Origin: JANOAR01 sp031411235
GTDB lineage: Bacteria; Verrucomicrobiota; Verrucomicrobiia; Verrucomicrobiales; Verrucomicrobiaceae
DNA length: 19,623 bases
NCBI GenBank assembly: GCA_031411235.1
Contig: JANOAR010000083.1
Span: 1-19,623, forward strand
Reading direction: 5' to 3'
Shown one piece after another: positions 6,997 through 15,127 of this stretch (position 1 is the first letter of the stretch; every line of letters starts with the position of its first letter). The notes below the pieces were generated by a model, which did no database searches, was not told the DNA's origin, and worked only from the letters and a program-made list of their open reading frames with translations. A program made the position numbers and the translations under genes.

Positions 6997-7596
6997 TTAG
7001 CCGAGTACGGCTTCGACCTGGGTCTTGATGGCCGCGAACTCGGCATCATTGAGCGCTGGCACGAGGGTCTCGCGCCAGTCGGCCTGTGGCTCGGGCAGGG
7101 TGATCCACGAACGGCAGCCGCCGTAGCTCTTGGCATAGGGCAGGTGCCAGATGGTGGTCAGCTTGTAGGCGCGTACGAGGGCGACGTTCAGGCAGCTTTC
7201 TTCGTCATAGATGAAGCGCTCGCGCACGATCTCCTCGGCCCAGACGTGCATGGGGGCGAGCGCGGCGACTTGTGCCCAGTCGGTGACTCGCCAGACTTTT
7301 TCTAGGGTTGCCCAGCCACCGATTTCAACGGTGGTGCGCTCCTCCTCGGGTGGGAAATGAAAGCGCTCGGGCTGCTCGGGCATCCAGGTGAGCCGCTCGC
7401 CTTGGGTGTGAAACCAGGTGGGGAAAAGGAAAAACTCGCGGTGCTTGAACTCGAAGCCTCCTCGTCCTTCATGGATGCCGCCTTTGCGCAGGATGAGGCT
7501 CATCACGCCGCTGCTGAGGGCCTCGCAGATGTTGGCCCATTCTTTGAAGCCGATACTGCTGCGGGTCGTCGTCGGGGCAGGGTTCGTCACGGTCAT
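6997..7596 (-). CDS. DUF1802 family protein
   Basis: The 199-residue product matches the DUF1802 family: it opens with FKEWANICEALSSGVMSLILRKGG, then HREFFLFPTWFHTQGERL, and has a C-terminal half with KLTTIWHLPYAKSYGGCRSW. Members have a conserved N-terminal 'KEWA..CEAL..G....LLRKGGI' block and no assigned enzymatic function. There is no signal peptide or membrane segment, so it should be cytoplasmic. The start at 7596 is 9 bp after the stop of the Ntn-hydrolase gene, which suggests translation from a shared message. No Shine-Dalgarno sequence is visible. Whether it works with the Ntn hydrolase or with alr cannot be told from the sequence. Confidence 0.85.
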   Translation of the reverse strand: MTVTNPAPTTTRSSIGFKEWANICEALSSGVMSLILRKGGIHEGRGGFEFKHREFFLFPTWFHTQGERLTWMPEQPERFHFPPEEERTTVEIGGWATLEKVWRVTDWAQVAALAPMHVWAEEIVRERFIYDEESCLNVALVRAYKLTTIWHLPYAKSYGGCRSWITLPEPQADWRETLVPALNDAEFAAIKTQVEAVLG

Positions 7597-7605
7597 TGCG
7601 GCGCG

Positions 7606-8217
7606 TTATTTTTTCTTGGCGGAGGTCTTTGGCTTGGTGGGTGTGGCACCGAGTAGGTTGATGTTATGAATCTCGTGTGGCCCCATGGTTGAGCTGTCAA
7701 ACTCGGCGGCGGCATCTAAGCCAGCGCGCACGATTTCCTCGGCGGTCTCGGCTTGCTCATAGACGGCCTGCATCGCGCCGAGCGCGTAGTCGCGCCCTGA
7801 GCCTGCGCTCCAGAACTTGTGAAACTGCTGGGCCGAGCGGAAGGAGTAGATGGCGAAGATGCCGTGGGGATTGGCGGCTAAGCCATAGAATTGCGTGGTC
7901 TCGTACTCGTCATCTTTGTCGGGCGCAGCGGCCATGAAGTACTCGCCTTTTAAGTAGTGGTGAGCGTGGCGGAAGGTCTCAAAGATGGCCTCGGTGGAGG
8001 AGAAATCGCGGGGGCGTTCTGGGTTGGCGAAGTAGCTCTGCAATACGACCAAACTCGCTGAGGTGCCGGTGAGGCCGAAGTAGGTGTCGCCAATTTTTGC
8101 CACCTTGGTTTTGTTCACGACGTGGTGGGCCTTCTGGCGCAGGGAACCGAGGCAACTGAGGGTGTCTGCGCCGATGCAGACGCGGCCATTTTTTTGAGCA
8201 ACAACGATGGTGGACAT
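7606..8217 (-). CDS. Proteasome/HslV-type Ntn-hydrolase family protein
   Basis: The 203-residue product begins MSTIVVAQKNGRVCIGADTL, which parallels the HslV start (M-TTIVSVRRNGHVVIAGD). After Met removal the N-terminal nucleophile would be Ser1 rather than the Thr of HslV, and the Asp of GAD falls at position 17 as in HslV. A lysine in the VNKTKVAKI segment is a plausible Lys33 equivalent, followed by FGLTGTSASL (the AGFAGG-like strand). GSGRDYALGAM matches the late conserved loop of proteasome-fold peptidases. It could be a self-compartmentalising peptidase or amidohydrolase; no HslU or other ATPase gene lies nearby. The lysine-rich tail KPKTSAKKK is unusual. It is followed closely by the DUF1802 gene. 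The fold is well supported; substrate and assembly are unknown. Confidence 0.78.
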   Translation of the reverse strand: MSTIVVAQKNGRVCIGADTLSCLGSLRQKAHHVVNKTKVAKIGDTYFGLTGTSASLVVLQSYFANPERPRDFSSTEAIFETFRHAHHYLKGEYFMAAAPDKDDEYETTQFYGLAANPHGIFAIYSFRSAQQFHKFWSAGSGRDYALGAMQAVYEQAETAEEIVRAGLDAAAEFDSSTMGPHEIHNINLLGATPTKPKTSAKKK

Positions 8218-8299
8218 AGTTCGATTTTTGAGGGGCTGCCTCAGTGCAGGTGGTTGGGGCTGAAGTCAACCGATCCGCCGTTGTTGGGCCGCGTAGCCT

Positions 8300-10939
8300 T
8301 TAGGCTCCTGGCTTGACGACGATATTGTCAGCAGCCCATTCGTGCGGGCCTGCGCCGGGGTCGTCGGTGCCTGCGGTCTCGGCGAGGAAGCCTTCGACGG
8401 AGCGCAGCGTGTTCTTGCTGTATCGTCCGCCCGCTTTGTTGTGCAGGTAGATGTCGGGGGCACCGTTGCCGCTGAGGTCATTGCCGCTGACGTCGGGGAT
8501 CATGCCTTCGCCTTTGATTTGCAGGCCGAACATGGCGCTGTTTTTGACGAAGTTTTTGTTGATGATGGAGGTGCTGCCTTTGGCATCGGCGGACAAGATA
8601 ATGCCCACGTTTTTGCTGCCTTCGATGGTGTTGTCGCGCAGTTCGATGTTGCCTGCGCCGTCGCAGACGATGCCGATGAGATTGTTGGTGGCGCGGCAGT
8701 TGGTGACGGTGAGGGCTGCACCTTTGGAGGCGCTGAGGCCATACTTGGAGGTGTCGGTGATGTCGCAGTCGTCGAGGCTGGCGACGCTGCCGACGTCGTG
8801 GGTGCTGAGGGCGGAGTCTTTGTTGGTGGTGAACTTGCACTTGCGCAGGGTGGCGCGGGCGTGGTCGCTGATTTCGACGCCCGAGGCGGTGTGGCTGGTG
8901 AAGGTGCTGTCGGTGATGACGGCGTTGCTCTCAGCGAGTTCGGCGACGATGCCGAAATCATTCTTCTCAAAGGTGCAGCCCGCGACGGTGACGGTGGCTC
9001 CGCCAGTGATCTTGAGCCCGGCTTCGGCATTCTCGCTGAAGGTGCAGTGGTTGAGGGTGACGGTGGCTGCGCCGGAGATGGTGAGGCCATCGCGCATGGC
9101 ATGGCTGAAGGCGCAGTCGGTGAAGGTGACGAGGCTGCTATCCAGCACGGCGATGGATTGACCGGGGGCTAGGGAGTCGTCGCTCTCATGCTGAAAGCCG
9201 ATGCCGGTGACGGTGACGTCTTTGCAGTTGCTGCCTGTGATGGTGGAGCTGCTGCGGCCATCGGTTCTGATGATGGTTTCGGCGAGGCCTGCGCCGATGA
9301 GTTTGATGTCGGGCTTGAGGGTGATTCGCTCGTTGAAGGTGCCTTTGACGAGGAGGATTTTTTGCCCTGGGCCTGCGCGGTCGATGGCTTCTTGGATCTT
9401 CTTGAAATGCTGGGGCACAAGCCAGTCCTGGCCGGGGGGCGGGAGGTTGCTTCGAGGGGCGACGTAGGGTATAGTGGGGTGATTTGCTTTGGGGTTGTCG
9501 GGAGTGGTCACGAGGGTAGAGGGGGGGGGCGTGACCTTGTCATTTTTGTCGATTTTGATGAAGGCTCCCTGGTCATACTTGCCTGAGAAGGGTTCTTCTT
9601 TGGGCTTGTTGTTCCTGTTGCCCAACACGAAGGCGATGCCAGCGATGCTGGCGATGGTGAGCACGCTGAGGGTGGCGATGAGGGGGATGAGCCACTTGGG
9701 CTTGTCTTTGACGGTGCTTGTGGTGGTGGCTCCGGGGGTAGCGGTGCCGCCTGAGGCGGGCTTGGGGAATTCGAAGACGCTGCGCTGGGTGCGCGTCTCG
9801 CTGCCGCTGAGGCTGACGACGGCGGCGCTGGTCTGGATGGTGACTTCGCCGGTGCCGAGGTGTCTCGTAGGCGAGGTGGTGTACTGCTGGGGGCGGCCAA
9901 AGGTGGTGGCGTGGGAGGGGGTGCGTGGGGTGCTGTGGGCGAGGGGCGGCGGGCCGGGTACGGGTGGCGGTGCAGCAGCGGGCTGGGTTGCGCTGGGTTG
10001 CGCGATTTCATAGGGCTTGGCGCTGGGGCTGCCGCTGGAGGCGAGGCCGAGCAGGTCGATGATTTCGGCGGCGCTCTGGGGGCGCTGGGCGCGCTCTTTG
10101 GCAAGGCAGCGCATGATGGCGGACTCCCAGTGGTCGGGTATTTGGGTGGGGATGCCTTGCTCGCGGAGACGCTCGGCGAGGGGAGTCGGCGGGACTTTCT
10201 GGATTTGGTTGGAGATGTCGCCTTGGTAGAAGGGTGGGTTGCCGCTGAGCAGTTCGTAGAGGGTGGCTCCGACGGCGTAGAGGTCGTCGAGGCGGTTGGC
10301 ACTGCGCCCGCCCGCTTGCTCGGGGCTCATGTAGCAGAGGGTGCCGCGACTGTGGGCGGAGATGGTGACGCGCGACATGGAGTCGGCGAGACTGCGGGCG
10401 ATGCCGAAGTCGGCGATCTTCAACGTGCTGGTGGCGCTGTCGATGAGGATGTTGGAGGGCTTGAGGTCGCGATGGACGACTTTTTTATCGCGATGGGCGT
10501 AGTCGAGGCCGGTGAGCAGTTGCACGGTCCAGGCCTTGAGTTGCTCTGTGGTGAAAACGCCGTGCGCTTGTCGCTGGCGGAGCTTGGAGAGGGTGTCGCC
10601 CGCGACGTATTCCATGGAGATGGCGACGTTGTCATCGTCGCGGTAGAATTCGTACACGCTGACAATGTTGGGGTGGGAGAGGCTGCGGCCACTGCGGGTT
10701 TCGTTCTTCAGATCGCTGACGGCTTGCTCGTCGAACTGAATCATGCGGGGCAGGAGCTTGAGGGCGATGTCCTCATCCAGGGTGGTATCATGCGCGAGCC
10801 AGACTTCGCCCATGCCACCTTTGCCGACGCAGCGTTCCAGCTTGAAGCGGCTGATGATGATGGCCCCGGAGCGCAGGCCGGGCAGTGTGATTTCGTTGTC
10901 TAAGTCTAATGGCTGGGAGGAGGTGAAGTCGTCAGGCAT
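8300..10939 (-). CDS. Transmembrane Ser/Thr protein kinase with extracytoplasmic beta-helix domain
   Basis: The 879-residue product starts with a Hanks-type kinase (about 31-300) that looks catalytically complete: GKGGMGEV glycine loop, Lys61 in IALKLL, HRDLKPSN (156-163), DFG (177-179) and SPEQAGG. A Pro/Ala/Thr-rich juxtamembrane linker leads to one membrane helix (about 416-439). The outer part (about 510-870) is a right-handed parallel beta-helix of NosD/pectate-lyase type: IQEAIDRAGPGQKILLVKGTF, followed by many short repeats such as VTLNHCTFSENAEAGLKI. The ectodomain probably senses an envelope or cell-wall polysaccharide; that is inference. I chose the ATG at 10939; the in-frame ATG at 11050 would overlap the divergent FHA gene. 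A run of nine C encodes PPP at 471-473. It is transcribed divergently from its likely partner. Confidence 0.93.
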   Translation of the reverse strand: MPDDFTSSQPLDLDNEITLPGLRSGAIIISRFKLERCVGKGGMGEVWLAHDTTLDEDIALKLLPRMIQFDEQAVSDLKNETRSGRSLSHPNIVSVYEFYRDDDNVAISMEYVAGDTLSKLRQRQAHGVFTTEQLKAWTVQLLTGLDYAHRDKKVVHRDLKPSNILIDSATSTLKIADFGIARSLADSMSRVTISAHSRGTLCYMSPEQAGGRSANRLDDLYAVGATLYELLSGNPPFYQGDISNQIQKVPPTPLAERLREQGIPTQIPDHWESAIMRCLAKERAQRPQSAAEIIDLLGLASSGSPSAKPYEIAQPSATQPAAAPPPVPGPPPLAHSTPRTPSHATTFGRPQQYTTSPTRHLGTGEVTIQTSAAVVSLSGSETRTQRSVFEFPKPASGGTATPGATTTSTVKDKPKWLIPLIATLSVLTIASIAGIAFVLGNRNNKPKEEPFSGKYDQGAFIKIDKNDKVTPPPSTLVTTPDNPKANHPTIPYVAPRSNLPPPGQDWLVPQHFKKIQEAIDRAGPGQKILLVKGTFNERITLKPDIKLIGAGLAETIIRTDGRSSSTITGSNCKDVTVTGIGFQHESDDSLAPGQSIAVLDSSLVTFTDCAFSHAMRDGLTISGAATVTLNHCTFSENAEAGLKITGGATVTVAGCTFEKNDFGIVAELAESNAVITDSTFTSHTASGVEISDHARATLRKCKFTTNKDSALSTHDVGSVASLDDCDITDTSKYGLSASKGAALTVTNCRATNNLIGIVCDGAGNIELRDNTIEGSKNVGIILSADAKGSTSIINKNFVKNSAMFGLQIKGEGMIPDVSGNDLSGNGAPDIYLHNKAGGRYSKNTLRSVEGFLAETAGTDDPGAGPHEWAADNIVVKPGA

Positions 10940-11038
10940 GGTAGGCAAGGGGGTGAGTGGTGATGCTAAGCTAGGGGCTAGGCCACAGAAAAGTCTTATC
11001 TTGCTTTTCGCTATGCCACAGGGCAACCAGAGTGTGCA
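10940..11038. promoter_or_regulatory. Divergent promoter region between the kinase and FHA genes
   Basis: The 99-bp gap between two outward-facing starts must hold promoters for both genes, or they lie within the coding starts. I see no confident -35/-10 pair or Shine-Dalgarno sequence on either side. The shared region suggests co-regulation. Confidence 0.5.
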
Positions 11039-12745
11039 ATGGTAGAGCACTCCACGCCCCCCACTCCTTTGACGGACTTCGCCGCAAGCCAGTTGCAGTG
11101 TTTGCGCGGCTTTGAAGATGAGCTGATGTCGCGTTACACCAGCCCTGAATTGATTCCTAAACGCGAATCAACGTTGCAGATGATCACGGCGGTGCGGGAG
11201 GCGGATCATCTGCCGAGTTTAATCGTGGTGCGGCATTATGCGGCTCCTATGGCCAATGAGTTGCTGGAGCAGCAGCGGGCGATGCTGGCGCGAATGCGTG
11301 GGACGAGCAGCCCGTTTCTATGTGAGTTGCTGGAGTCACGCGCAGAGACGTATGCGCACTTTTTGGTGGGTTCGGCTCCTGGGTTTTGCCCGCTGTATGA
11401 TGTCCTTCGCCAGCAGCGGGAGTTGCCTTTTGAAACGGTGGCGGCGGTGCTGGCGCAACTGGCGGATGGCTTGGTCGCCGCGACGGCGGCGAATTGGCCA
11501 CGCATGATGTTGGACATTCGCTCGCTGTTCACGGCGAGTAACGACGTGGACTCGCTGCACCAGGGCTTGCGGCTGGCGGTGCCGCCGCTGCCTGCGCCGG
11601 ATATGGGGGTGCTGGTGGTGCCGAGGTCGAGCACGGAATACATTCTGGAGCTGGCGATTCTAGCCTGTGAGTTGCTGGGGATGAGGGTGCAGAATGGCCG
11701 CTTCCGCCCGATTGCGGAACTGGGTGAGGAGCGCAATCAAATCCTCCGCATGGTCATCGAGAATGCCCAGGAGACGGAGTTCACTTCGGCGCGTGATTTT
11801 GTGACGAAGCTCACGGGCGAGATCATGACGGCGAGGCATCAACGGGCCACGACGGCGACGGCTGCGAATCCAACGCCGGGGCGTGCTACGAGCCCGACGG
11901 GCCCGGCTCCACAGCCCCTACCACCACCACCACCGCTACCGGAAATGAGGCCGCCACCACCGCCTCCGAGCGAGGAGCCGACGCGACACGCGCCCGGTCC
12001 GACGTCGCTACCGCGTGTGTCGATGCCGGATATGCCGGAACTGCTGCTGCCCCCGGCGCGGCTGCGGCTGGCGGCGCGGAGCGCGGAATCTCTGCCTGTG
12101 GTGTCGATCTACATCGCGGATGAAATCAGTGTGGGCCGATCGCCCAAGGCGAATTTTATCGCCCAGTTCGCCCCAGCGACGCAGCGCAACAAGGAGCGCA
12201 CTATGTCGATCAGCAAAGAGCATCTGTTCCTCAGTAGCAATGGTGCGGATGTGTGGCTGCGCGATGCCTCGGAGGTGAGCCACTCCTTCATCAATGGCCA
12301 AGCGGTGGAGGGGCGGCTGCGCATCGGGCGCTTCTGCCGCATCATGGTGGCGGGTGAGTATGAGCTGGAGATCCGTCGCATGGACTCGGCGTGGCCGGAG
12401 GGCTGTGTGTGGGATCCGAGCGAGGGCAGGCCCGCGCTGCCTGGGGCGACGGTGCTGACGCCGGGGCCAGAGATTTCTGTGTATGAGCACCGGGTGCTGT
12501 GGCTCTTCACCGACGCGGCGTTTGGCGTGCTACCGGGCGGTGCCTTGCAACTTCAGCCGGGTACCTCCCGCGATGTGTTGGGCTGGTTCCTGACGCTGCG
12601 TGGCTGTGTGTGGGTGATGGCTGCCGAGTCGGATGGCACGGTGATGCTGGACGGCACGCTGGTGAAAAAGAATGAGCCGCAACTGCTGCGCCCTGGCCAG
12701 TACTTGAAAATAGGCACGCAGGAGTGGCAGGTGGAGGCGGCGTGA
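11039..12745 (+). CDS. Pseudokinase-like protein with FHA domain
   Basis: The 568-residue product has three parts. Residues about 25-275 follow the layout of a Hanks kinase without its catalytic residues: LIVVRHY stands where VAIK should be, an ANELLEQQRAMLARM helix resembles helix C, MLDIRSLF replaces HRDLKPxN, no DFG is found, and EERNQILRMVIENAQ...TSARDFVTKL resembles the kinase C-terminus. A proline-rich linker (about 285-325) follows. An FHA phosphothreonine-binding domain (about 340-450) keeps its core residues: VGRS with Arg367, SISKEH and INGQ. A second, degenerate FHA-like beta segment ends the protein (VMLDGTLVKKNEPQLLRPGQYLKIG). It is cytoplasmic. Divergent pairing with an active transmembrane kinase suggests that it reads that kinase's phosphorylation; this is inference. 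Confidence 0.82.
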   Translation: MVEHSTPPTPLTDFAASQLQCLRGFEDELMSRYTSPELIPKRESTLQMITAVREADHLPSLIVVRHYAAPMANELLEQQRAMLARMRGTSSPFLCELLESRAETYAHFLVGSAPGFCPLYDVLRQQRELPFETVAAVLAQLADGLVAATAANWPRMMLDIRSLFTASNDVDSLHQGLRLAVPPLPAPDMGVLVVPRSSTEYILELAILACELLGMRVQNGRFRPIAELGEERNQILRMVIENAQETEFTSARDFVTKLTGEIMTARHQRATTATAANPTPGRATSPTGPAPQPLPPPPPLPEMRPPPPPPSEEPTRHAPGPTSLPRVSMPDMPELLLPPARLRLAARSAESLPVVSIYIADEISVGRSPKANFIAQFAPATQRNKERTMSISKEHLFLSSNGADVWLRDASEVSHSFINGQAVEGRLRIGRFCRIMVAGEYELEIRRMDSAWPEGCVWDPSEGRPALPGATVLTPGPEISVYEHRVLWLFTDAAFGVLPGGALQLQPGTSRDVLGWFLTLRGCVWVMAAESDGTVMLDGTLVKKNEPQLLRPGQYLKIGTQEWQVEAA

Positions 12746-12830
12746 GGCTCTTGTGCAATGAGGAGTATTTGCAGTGCTGTGCTGGGAGTCATTGCAGCGC
12801 CGCCTGCACTCGCGAAAGTGCGGGCCTTTG

Positions 12831-13874
12831 ATGACAAAACCGAGCAGCAAAATATGGCGAATGATGATCCTGTGCGCCTGGATCATCGTGGTAGCACTCG
12901 TCGGTGCGATTTTGATTTCTGGCACTCGCTTCGCATGGATCGCTCCCTTGGTATTTGCGCCGCCCTTTGTATGGCCGCTGGGCTTGGTGCTCCTCGCTGT
13001 TCTCAGTTGGCTTGCCGCCGCGCGTGGGTACGCGTTGGGGTTGCTACTCACCGCTGTTTTCATCGCAGGCCCGTTGTTAGGCTGGCGTTCGCACCGGGCC
13101 GTCCACGCACCGCTCGTCCCTGGTACTCCGGGCCTGCTGCGTGTGCTCACTTGGAATCAAGGCCAGCACTACACGCATAGCCTTGCGCCCTTCATCACGC
13201 AGATGCAGCCCGACGTGATCGCTTACCAAGAGGCGCTTGCGGTTAACCGCCAGCCGGGTGCTGCCCCAGAGCTTCAGCCTTATGAACACATCGCTAAAGT
13301 GGGCGAGTTCATGCTGGCCAGCCGATTCCCCATCACCAGCACGGCGCTGGTGCCCACGGCCACTCCGGAGCAAGCTTCGTATGGGCGATACTCGGCCAAG
13401 GCAGCGCGTTTCGTGATCGACTTCCAAGGTCAGTCGGTGGTCATTTATAGCCTGCACGTCATCTCACCGCGCTTTGCATTGGATCACGCCCTGGGGATTG
13501 AAAAGGACACGAATACCAAGCTGCGCGACGACTCCAGTTTCTGGCCTCGACAGCGGGCGATGATCGAGCTGCTCATCGCCCGCATCGAAGCCGAGACGCT
13601 ACCCACCCTCGTGCTGGGCGACTGGAACATGCCGCCCCTCGGCCCGTATTATCGGCAGATGACGCGACGCTTCCAGGACGCCCATGCTGCGGTCGGCCAG
13701 GGCTATGGCTTCACTTGCCCTGGTGACCAGTGGACGCCGCTCACCCTGGGCGAGCCCTGGTTGCGCATCGACTACGTGCTGTGCAACTCCCGTTGGGAAC
13801 CGCTGGAGTGCTACACCGAAGAAGCCAGCAAGGCCCAGCATCGCGCCGTGGCAGCGGTGCTGAGGCTGCGATGA
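12831..13874 (+). CDS. Membrane-anchored endonuclease/exonuclease/phosphatase-fold protein
   Basis: The 347-residue product has an N-terminal membrane region of two to three helices (about 10-80; MILCAWIIVVALVGAILI, then PLVFAPPFVWPLGLVLLAVLSWL). An EEP domain follows: LRVLTWNQGQ, DVIAYQEA (metal Glu), SLHVISPR, LGDWNMPP (the GDxN motif) and RIDYVL. The usual final SDH motif reads AQHRA, so the Asp that pairs with the catalytic His is replaced by Gln. The family includes nucleases, phosphoinositide phosphatases and sphingomyelinases; the topology resembles YafD-like membrane EEP proteins, with the domain probably outside the membrane. I chose the ATG at 12831 because the protein then starts MTKPSSKIW directly before the first helix; an ATG at 12774 is possible. 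Its stop lies 2 bp from the end of the convergent lactonase gene. Confidence 0.85.
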   Translation: MTKPSSKIWRMMILCAWIIVVALVGAILISGTRFAWIAPLVFAPPFVWPLGLVLLAVLSWLAAARGYALGLLLTAVFIAGPLLGWRSHRAVHAPLVPGTPGLLRVLTWNQGQHYTHSLAPFITQMQPDVIAYQEALAVNRQPGAAPELQPYEHIAKVGEFMLASRFPITSTALVPTATPEQASYGRYSAKAARFVIDFQGQSVVIYSLHVISPRFALDHALGIEKDTNTKLRDDSSFWPRQRAMIELLIARIEAETLPTLVLGDWNMPPLGPYYRQMTRRFQDAHAAVGQGYGFTCPGDQWTPLTLGEPWLRIDYVLCNSRWEPLECYTEEASKAQHRAVAAVLRLR

Positions 13875-13876
13875 AT

Positions 13877-15043
13877 TCAGTCCAACGACAGGAACTTCAC
13901 GCACACGCAGCTCGCGACTTCCTGGCGCTGGCCGGTGGGCTTGATGATGCCGGTCGCGGGGTCGATGGCGAAGACGACGATGTCGCTGCTGTTGTTGTGC
14001 GCGGTGATCATCCACTTGCCCGAGGGGTCGATGTTGAAGTTGCGTGGGATCTTGCCACCGCTGGCCACATTGGCTTGCAGCTTCAGCTTGCCCGAGGCTT
14101 CATCAAACGTGTAACACGCGATGGTATCGTGGCCGCGATTCGACACATAGACGAACTTGCCATTCGGATGCGCCACCGTTTCAGCGGTGGAGTATTTGGG
14201 GCTCATCGCCTCGCCCGCAGGCAGCGTGCTCACAGTCTCGATGGGACTCAGCACCCCAGCCGCTGCGTCGTAGCGGAAACTGGTGACGTTCATGAGCATC
14301 TCGCCGTTCACGAAGGCAAACTTGCCGCTGGGATGGAAGGCAAAATGCCTGGGCCCCGAGCCCGCAGGTACGGTGGCAAAGGGTGGGTCGTTGGCCTCCA
14401 GTTTCGCCGTGGCGGTATCGACTTTGTAGATCATGATCTTGTCCAGTCCGAGGTCGCAGAAGAAGGCGAAGCGGCCATCGGGGCTGTAGTTGCCTGAGTG
14501 GGTGTGTGGCCCCGCCTGCCGCCGTGTATCCACGCTGGAGCCTGCGTGCTGCATGAAGCTCACGGCCTCGCTCAGTGAGCCATCATCCTTCACCACATAC
14601 GAGGCACAACTGCCGCCACCGTAGTTGGCCACGATGGCGACTTTGCCGGACGTATGGACATTCACATGGCAGGGGCCATCGCCGACGGAGGAGACTTGGT
14701 TGATCTTGGTCAGCAGCCCGGTGGTCTTGTCGATGCTGAAGGCGCTGACGCCGCCGCCCTTCTGCCCTGGCGTGGCCATCTCGCCCACGCAGTAGAGGTA
14801 CTTCTTCGACGGATGAATGGAGAGGAAGCTCGGGCTGCCCGTCTCTGCCGCGAGTGCAGGCGCGGCGAGGGTGCCGGTGCTGCTGTTGAAGCGAGACACA
14901 TAGATGCCCTTGCTCCCTGTCTTCGCCCCGGTGTACGGGCCGAAGTAAACGAGACAATCACCCGCTGCCGCAAAGGCAGCACTGGTGGCGAGACTCACCG
15001 CGAGCAAAGTCGCGGTGCCAAAAAGACGGGTACGTGGGTTCAT
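13877..15043 (-). CDS. Secreted lactonase-family seven-bladed beta-propeller
   Basis: The 388-residue product has a signal peptide (MNPRTRLFGTATLLAVSLATSAAFAA, cleavage near residue 26) and a lactonase-type propeller (PF10282-like). Blade motifs include FLSIHPSKKYLYCVGE, HVNVHTSGKVAIVANYGGG, GPHTHSGNYSPDGRFAFFCDLG, GSGPRHFAFHPSGKFAFV and PRNFNIDPSGKWMITAHNN, with the family's usual ending near VCVKFL. Cytoplasmic relatives hydrolyse 6-phosphogluconolactone (Pgl/YbhE), but export makes that substrate unlikely, so I give no symbol. Two adjacent ATGs occur; the second (15043) lies 7 bases after AGGG and is preferred. The ATG at 15157 would extend into the repeat element. The gene diverges from gcvP and converges on the EEP gene. 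Confidence 0.9.
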   Translation of the reverse strand: MNPRTRLFGTATLLAVSLATSAAFAAAGDCLVYFGPYTGAKTGSKGIYVSRFNSSTGTLAAPALAAETGSPSFLSIHPSKKYLYCVGEMATPGQKGGGVSAFSIDKTTGLLTKINQVSSVGDGPCHVNVHTSGKVAIVANYGGGSCASYVVKDDGSLSEAVSFMQHAGSSVDTRRQAGPHTHSGNYSPDGRFAFFCDLGLDKIMIYKVDTATAKLEANDPPFATVPAGSGPRHFAFHPSGKFAFVNGEMLMNVTSFRYDAAAGVLSPIETVSTLPAGEAMSPKYSTAETVAHPNGKFVYVSNRGHDTIACYTFDEASGKLKLQANVASGGKIPRNFNIDPSGKWMITAHNNSSDIVVFAIDPATGIIKPTGQRQEVASCVCVKFLSLD

Positions 15044-15127
15044 CATAGAGCCCTGCATCACACACGGGAATGGGGTGGGATGGCAAGCGCAGTTTCTACC
15101 AAGCGGTGTCTTCGCGATTAGCTGTCG

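Noticed and set aside
8342..10903. Long Gly/Ala/Asp-rich plus-strand frames opposite the kinase gene (276 and 347 residues)
   Set aside because: They mirror the codon pattern of the kinase and beta-helix; the kinase strand has clear motifs and these do not.
10940..11050. N-terminal extension of the kinase to an ATG at 11050
   Set aside because: It would overlap the start of the divergent FHA gene and adds residues with no counterpart before the kinase domain.
13877..15043. Naming the lactonase pgl (6-phosphogluconolactonase of the pentose phosphate pathway)
   Set aside because: A clear signal peptide places it outside the cytoplasm, where the substrate is not expected, so only the fold family is claimed.
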